NCBI GenBank assembly: GCA_036266835.1
Contig: DATAXD010000025.1
Span: 1 to 16,896 of the forward strand
DNA: 16,896 bases
Direction: 5' to 3'
Origin: Galbitalea sp036266835
GTDB lineage: Bacteria > Actinomycetota > Actinomycetes > Actinomycetales > Microbacteriaceae
Under the pieces are notes generated by a model that saw only the letters and a list, made by a program, of their open reading frames with translations, searched no databases and was not told the origin of the DNA. The translations under genes were made by a program, and so were the position numbers. Shown here in pieces: positions 13,400 to 16,896 of the stretch; position 1 is the first letter of the stretch; every line of letters begins with the position of its first letter.

Positions 13400-14011
13400 C
13401 TACTTCCCCGGGAATCCGTGGAGCAAAGCATCGAACAGCAGGTCGAAGCGTGCGCGATGGGCGTCGACGATCGCAGCGAGCGCTTCCCCCGCCATCACCC
13501 GTTGGGCGGTCTCGACCAGGACGGCGCTATAACCCGCAACAAAGAACGCGGCGAGCAAACCGGCATCGCCGTCGAATCGAGGGTCGCGGTCGAGTTCGTC
13601 GGCGAGCACCCGCTGTATCTGGGCCGTGATCGCCCGGGCGCGCGCGACTAGTGCAGGCGACGCGGCAACGGTGCGAAAGAACGGCATCGAGCGTTCATCC
13701 ACTCCGGACAGCGGATGGCGCGAGTCCACCAGATCCAGTGTCATTTTCCGCAGCGACTCGACGATGTCGGCGTCGGAATCCCGGTCGCGCACCGCCGATT
13801 GCAGGAACTCGACGGCATCATCCACCCGGTCAAGGAACAGGTCTTCCTTGGTGGGGAAGTGATTGAAGACGGTGACGGTCGAGACGCCGGCCTCGCGCGC
13901 GACCTCAGCGACGGTGACCGAGTCGAAGCCGCGCTCGATGAACATCCGGTTCGCAACCTCGCGGATGCGAGCGCGCGTGGCGGGACCACCACGTTCGTCG
14001 GTGCGGGCCAT
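13400..14011 (-). CDS. TetR-family transcriptional regulator
   Basis: A 203-residue regulator. Residues about 12-58 form the TetR helix-turn-helix domain (RIREVANRMFIERGFDSVTV, then AREAGVSTVTVFNHFPTKEDL). The rest is a helical ligand-binding and dimerisation domain with no close match I recognise. It is divergent from the MFS exporter gene across 70 bases that carry direct and inverted repeats, the normal arrangement for a repressor of an efflux pump that also regulates itself. ATG 14011 is preceded by GTGAG 6 bases away. The ligand is probably a substrate of the exporter. Confidence 0.94.
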   Translation of the reverse strand: MARTDERGGPATRARIREVANRMFIERGFDSVTVAEVAREAGVSTVTVFNHFPTKEDLFLDRVDDAVEFLQSAVRDRDSDADIVESLRKMTLDLVDSRHPLSGVDERSMPFFRTVAASPALVARARAITAQIQRVLADELDRDPRFDGDAGLLAAFFVAGYSAVLVETAQRVMAGEALAAIVDAHRARFDLLFDALLHGFPGK

Positions 14012-14024
14012 GCGATCTCACTTT

Positions 14025-14067
14025 CTTGTGTAACTAAACCTACTACTTGTGTAACTACATTTAGTTA
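14025..14067. promoter_or_regulatory. Probable TetR operator between regulator and exporter
   Basis: CTTGTGTAACTA occurs at 14025-14036 and again at 14046-14057, a 12-bp direct repeat with a 21-bp period (two helical turns). The second copy continues into the perfect inverted repeat TAACTA-CATT-TAGTTA (14052-14067). The block is AT-rich within GC-rich surroundings. TAGATA at 14066-14071 is a candidate exporter -10 box overlapping the palindrome end, so bound repressor would block transcription. Confidence 0.6.
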
Positions 14068-14081
14068 GATAAGTTAGTCGC

Positions 14082-15518
14082 ATGGCCTCCACTTCACAAA
14101 CCACAAAGTCAACCGAGTCGCTGCGCGGGGCGTGGGTCGCGCTCGCGGGCCTGTCCGCGGTCTTCCTCTTCGAGATGCTCGACAACTCGATCCTGACGGT
14201 TGCTTTACCGACGATCGGACGCGACCTCCACGCGTCGGCGGTCCTGCTCGAGTGGGTGACTGGTGTCTACGCAGTCGTCTTTGGTGGCCTGATGCTGCTG
14301 TTCGGCGCAATGGCCGACCGCTTCGGTCGACGACGGATGATGCTGGTCGGACTGGTGTTGCTCGCTCTCGCCAGCCTCGCAACGGCGTTCGTCACCACCG
14401 CAGACGAACTCATCGCGGTCCGCGCGGTCATGGGCATCGCAGCGGCGATGACGACTCCGCTGTCGATCGCGCTGGCGTTCCGGCTCTTCGAATCCGACAG
14501 CCTCCGAGTGCGCGCGATGACGCTCATCTCGACGGTCGGGCTGGTCGGGCTCGCCGTCGGCCCAACGACGGGTGGCTTCGTACTCGCCTTTGCGCCGTGG
14601 CAGGTGCTGCTGCTCGTCAACGTGCCGGTTGCCGCGCTCGCATTCGTGGGCATCCGGATCGGTGTCGCGGCGGATGATCCTGCCGAACTCAACCGCGACC
14701 CGCTCGACGTGCTCGGCGCGATCCTCGGTACCGCGACGATTGTGCTCGCACTCGTCACTCCCACCATGTTCGTCAACGAGGGAGTCCACGCTTGGGAACC
14801 GTGGACGGTGACTGCCGTCACCTCCGTTCTGGCGGCGCTGTTCGTGCTGCGCGAGCGAGCGGCACGGCATCCGCTTCTTGAGCTTGCGTTGATCGCTCGT
14901 CCCCTGGTGTCGAGCGGGCTCCTGTTCAAGTCTGCGACCGGCCTCGCGGCGGCCGGTCTCAGCTACCTGGTAACGCTGCAGCTCCAACTCGCGTGGGGCT
15001 GGCCGCCCGTCCTCGCTGCGGTCGGGATGCTGCCGCAGGTAATTGTGTTGCTCGCGGCCGGCCCGTTCGTCAACCGACTCGTCGAGCGCATGGGGTTCGA
15101 TGCCGCCGCGTGGTTCAGCGCGGTCGCGGTCGTCGCGGGGCTCGGCGTCTATGCCTTCCTGAACAGCTTCGGATACGCCTGGATCGCGGTTGCGCTGGCA
15201 CTCGTCGCCGCCGGGATTCGGGTCAACGGCGTCGTCGCCGGAACCAACGTGCTCCGCGGGCTTCCGAAAAACCGCACCTCGATCGGAGCCGCGCTCGTCG
15301 ACACGGCCTCTGAGGTATCAACCGGTGTCGGTATCGCGATCGCCGGAACAATCCTCGCCGCGGTGTTCGTGGGGGATCTCACGGGCGGTCGTTGGAGTTC
15401 CGCGCAATCCACCCAATTTGAGGCCGCGGTCACCATCGCGGGCCTTGCTCTCACCGCGGTAGCGCTCGCGCTGGTGACGTGGGGGATCCTGCGTGCGCGA
15501 TCGCGCGCCCGAGCGTGA
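14082..15518 (+). CDS. DHA2-type MFS drug exporter
   Basis: A 478-residue inner-membrane transporter of the major facilitator superfamily, with length and hydrophobic pattern suiting the 14-helix DHA2 (EmrB/QacA) group. Helix 1 carries the motif LDNSILTVALPTIGRDL, typical of this group. The loop between helices 2 and 3 has motif A (GAMADRFGRRRMM). Motif C-like sequence (GLVGLAVGPTTGGFVLAF) is seen near residues 150-170, as expected for proton-driven antiporters. It ends in a short Arg-rich tail. It is divergent from the TetR gene, with the operator block ahead of the ATG; no Shine-Dalgarno is evident and the -10-like box ends 10 bases before the start. Substrate cannot be predicted. Confidence 0.93.
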   Translation: MASTSQTTKSTESLRGAWVALAGLSAVFLFEMLDNSILTVALPTIGRDLHASAVLLEWVTGVYAVVFGGLMLLFGAMADRFGRRRMMLVGLVLLALASLATAFVTTADELIAVRAVMGIAAAMTTPLSIALAFRLFESDSLRVRAMTLISTVGLVGLAVGPTTGGFVLAFAPWQVLLLVNVPVAALAFVGIRIGVAADDPAELNRDPLDVLGAILGTATIVLALVTPTMFVNEGVHAWEPWTVTAVTSVLAALFVLRERAARHPLLELALIARPLVSSGLLFKSATGLAAAGLSYLVTLQLQLAWGWPPVLAAVGMLPQVIVLLAAGPFVNRLVERMGFDAAAWFSAVAVVAGLGVYAFLNSFGYAWIAVALALVAAGIRVNGVVAGTNVLRGLPKNRTSIGAALVDTASEVSTGVGIAIAGTILAAVFVGDLTGGRWSSAQSTQFEAAVTIAGLALTAVALALVTWGILRARSRARA

Positions 15519-15529
15519 CGTGAGGCGGC

Positions 15530-16423
15530 TTAGGCGAGTGGGTCGGCCAGGATTCGTGCGACAGTGTTTCGACCGAGGGCGGCCATGGTCGGATTCGACT
15601 GCTGGTAGTACCAGACGAGACCCATTGCCTGTTGAAGCGCCCAGGCCTGTCCCCGTGCCCACTCCAGGTCGTCCGATCCGAGGTCGGCGTGGAGCGCATC
15701 CCGAGCTTTGTGATCGAGCAGGTGCCACGCGACGACGAGATCGAGTGATGGGTCGGCGGCGGCAAAGCCTCCCGTGTCGAGGACGCCGGCCAGGCGGCCG
15801 TCCGCGACGAGCAGGTTAGCCGCGGTGAGGTCCGTGTGCGACATGACGTCGGGCGCTACCCGAGGCAACTCGACGAGCCGCGACCACAGCTCCCTGGCTC
15901 GCTCGACATCAACGATGCCGACGCTCTCGCGGAAGCACAGCGCCATCCATTCGTCGCTGTCGTGAAGTTCGCCGCCCCGACCATCGCCGGAGAACGTGCG
16001 ACCGCGGGTATCCACGGTGCGAAGGGACCGGATGAGCCGGGCGAGATCGCGCGCGAAGGGAATCGAATCGGCGAGCCCGGTTGCCGTCGCGACCTCGCCA
16101 GCAATCCAGGTCTGGACGGACCACGGCAACGGATAGCGGGCGCCGGGTTCACCAACCGCGACCTGGAGCGGCGCCGCGACGGGAGACGCGTGCGCGAACT
16201 CGCGCATTGCGTCGGCTTCGTGAAGCAGTGTTGCCCGCGTCTTGGCCGCAGAACTGACAGTGATCGGAAAACGCGCCGCGAGGTCATCGCCGATCCGGAA
16301 GATCGCGTTCATCGTGCCGTCGGTAACCGCTTCGACGACCGATCGGTCCTGCCACTCGGGGAACTGGTCGCGGATGAGACTCCGCGCGACGCCGAGGTCG
16401 ATGGGCAGTTGGTCGGCGTGCAT
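15530..16423 (-). CDS. Aminoglycoside phosphotransferase (APH)-family protein
   Basis: A 298-residue cytoplasmic protein of the APH/choline kinase-like fold. The N-terminal lobe has GTMNAIFRIGDDLAARFP, where the nucleotide-binding strands are expected. The catalytic loop reads SHTDLTAANLLV, a variant of the usual HGDLxxxN with Thr for Gly but Asp and Asn kept. The metal-binding segment is GVLDTGGFAAADPSLDL, matching the D-x-x-x-x-x-x-DPxxDL pattern. Family members phosphorylate aminoglycosides, macrolides or small metabolites; nothing here fixes the substrate, so a resistance role should not be assumed. ATG 16423 is preceded by GGCGGGG. It lies 20 bases after the stop of the upstream gene and 11 bases from the convergent exporter. 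Confidence 0.88.
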   Translation of the reverse strand: MHADQLPIDLGVARSLIRDQFPEWQDRSVVEAVTDGTMNAIFRIGDDLAARFPITVSSAAKTRATLLHEADAMREFAHASPVAAPLQVAVGEPGARYPLPWSVQTWIAGEVATATGLADSIPFARDLARLIRSLRTVDTRGRTFSGDGRGGELHDSDEWMALCFRESVGIVDVERARELWSRLVELPRVAPDVMSHTDLTAANLLVADGRLAGVLDTGGFAAADPSLDLVVAWHLLDHKARDALHADLGSDDLEWARGQAWALQQAMGLVWYYQQSNPTMAALGRNTVARILADPLA

Positions 16424-16443
16424 GGCCCCGCCCGGGCCTGACG

Positions 16444-16896
16444 TCAAGCGGGTGCCTGTGTGGTCGGAGCCGCCTTGCTGCGGGCGACCGCCGCCTCAGT
16501 GGGTGTCGTTGTCACGGGGGCGGGTGCGTTCATCGGTGCCGCCGTCGGGGGAGCGGCCGTCGCGAGGCCGGGCGTCGGCGGGAGAACGGCGGTCGGAGCC
16601 GCCGCGCCCGGGGCGGACGGCGACGGCTGAACGTGCTCGGTTGCCCACTGCTGTTGCTCTGCGACGAGGTTTGACTCGCTGCCGTCCTCGTACTTCCACT
16701 GATCCAGGTCGGATCCGAATAGTTTTCGCGCCCGACGCGGCTTCGCCTGCCAGCTGAGGAGACGATCGCGGTAGTCCACGAACGACTGCTCGGCCTGGAA
16801 GCTGAACGACGCTGAATTCTTCTTCATTGTCGCGAGCTCATGTGCGGCCCAATCGGCCGCAGTGCTTGACCCGTTCACGGGAAGCAGCCGGACGCG
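16444..16896 (-). CDS. Hypothetical protein, C-terminal part (runs off right edge)
   Basis: An open frame enters from the right edge and ends at a TGA at 16444-16446, giving at least 150 residues. GTG 16878 is an in-frame start candidate, but the six upstream codons to the edge (RVRLLP) read smoothly into it and no ribosome binding site precedes it, so I treat the gene as partial. The N-terminal half is charged and helical with aromatic residues (YRDRLLSWQAKPRRARKLFG, DLDQWKYEDGSE). The last 65 residues are a low-complexity Ala/Pro/Thr tail, likely disordered. There is no signal peptide or membrane segment in the visible part. I do not recognise a family. The APH-fold gene follows after 20 bases on the same strand and could be co-transcribed. 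Confidence 0.75.
   Translation of the reverse strand, partial: RVRLLPVNGSSTAADWAAHELATMKKNSASFSFQAEQSFVDYRDRLLSWQAKPRRARKLFGSDLDQWKYEDGSESNLVAEQQQWATEHVQPSPSAPGAAAPTAVLPPTPGLATAAPPTAAPMNAPAPVTTTPTEAAVARSKAAPTTQAPA

Noticed and set aside
14205..14987. Minus-strand frame of 260 residues opposite the MFS gene
   Set aside because: Extremely Arg/Glu/His-rich composition typical of the reverse complement of a membrane-protein gene.
15495..15506. Palindrome GCGCGATCGCGC at the end of the exporter gene, considered as a terminator
   Set aside because: It lies within the coding sequence for the Arg-rich tail, has no loop or T run, and such palindromes are common in high-GC DNA.

Overview
The window looks like chromosomal DNA of a high-GC actinobacterium. 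A Microbacteriaceae-like host is my inference, based on GC content, DUF4333 and DUF2510 proteins, many lipoproteins with clear lipoboxes, and several starts sitting 6-10 bases after a -10-like box, which suggests leaderless mRNAs. No database search was possible.

Layout. Positions 1-1074 are host sequence: the start of a phosphoketolase gene (minus strand), a DUF4333-type lipoprotein (minus) and a tRNA-Arg(TCT) gene (plus). Positions 1055-6391 form a compact integrative element of about 5.3 kb inserted at the 3' end of that tRNA. It is bounded by 21-bp direct repeats (1055-1075 and 6371-6391) that copy the T-loop and acceptor end. A tyrosine integrase gene ends inside the tRNA. A second 24-bp repeat, itself a tandem 11-mer, lies just inside each end and probably forms the integrase arm sites. 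Cargo: a small two-helix membrane protein, a region with two strong hairpins, a coupled pair encoding a two-helix SHOCT protein and a YdjI-like SPFH-SHOCT protein, and a DUF2510 membrane protein. No conjugation, replication or recognisable excisionase gene is present.

Positions 6439-13318 are a host envelope-transport locus. Reading leftward from about 11.4 kb are two related lipoproteins, then a third lipoprotein, an HlyD-like adaptor with a peptidoglycan-binding-like segment, a MacB/LolD-type ATPase and a MacB/FtsX-type permease. A two-component system (response regulator and histidine kinase) reads rightward. The two lipoprotein promoters share a 42-bp block at the same distance from identical -10 boxes. 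One copy lies between the regulator gene and the lipoprotein operon, so I infer that the regulator controls both transcription units and itself.

Positions 13400-15518 hold a divergent TetR regulator / DHA2-type MFS exporter pair with repeat-rich operator DNA between them. Positions 15530-16896 hold an aminoglycoside-phosphotransferase-fold gene and the 3' part of an unrecognised gene that runs off the right edge.
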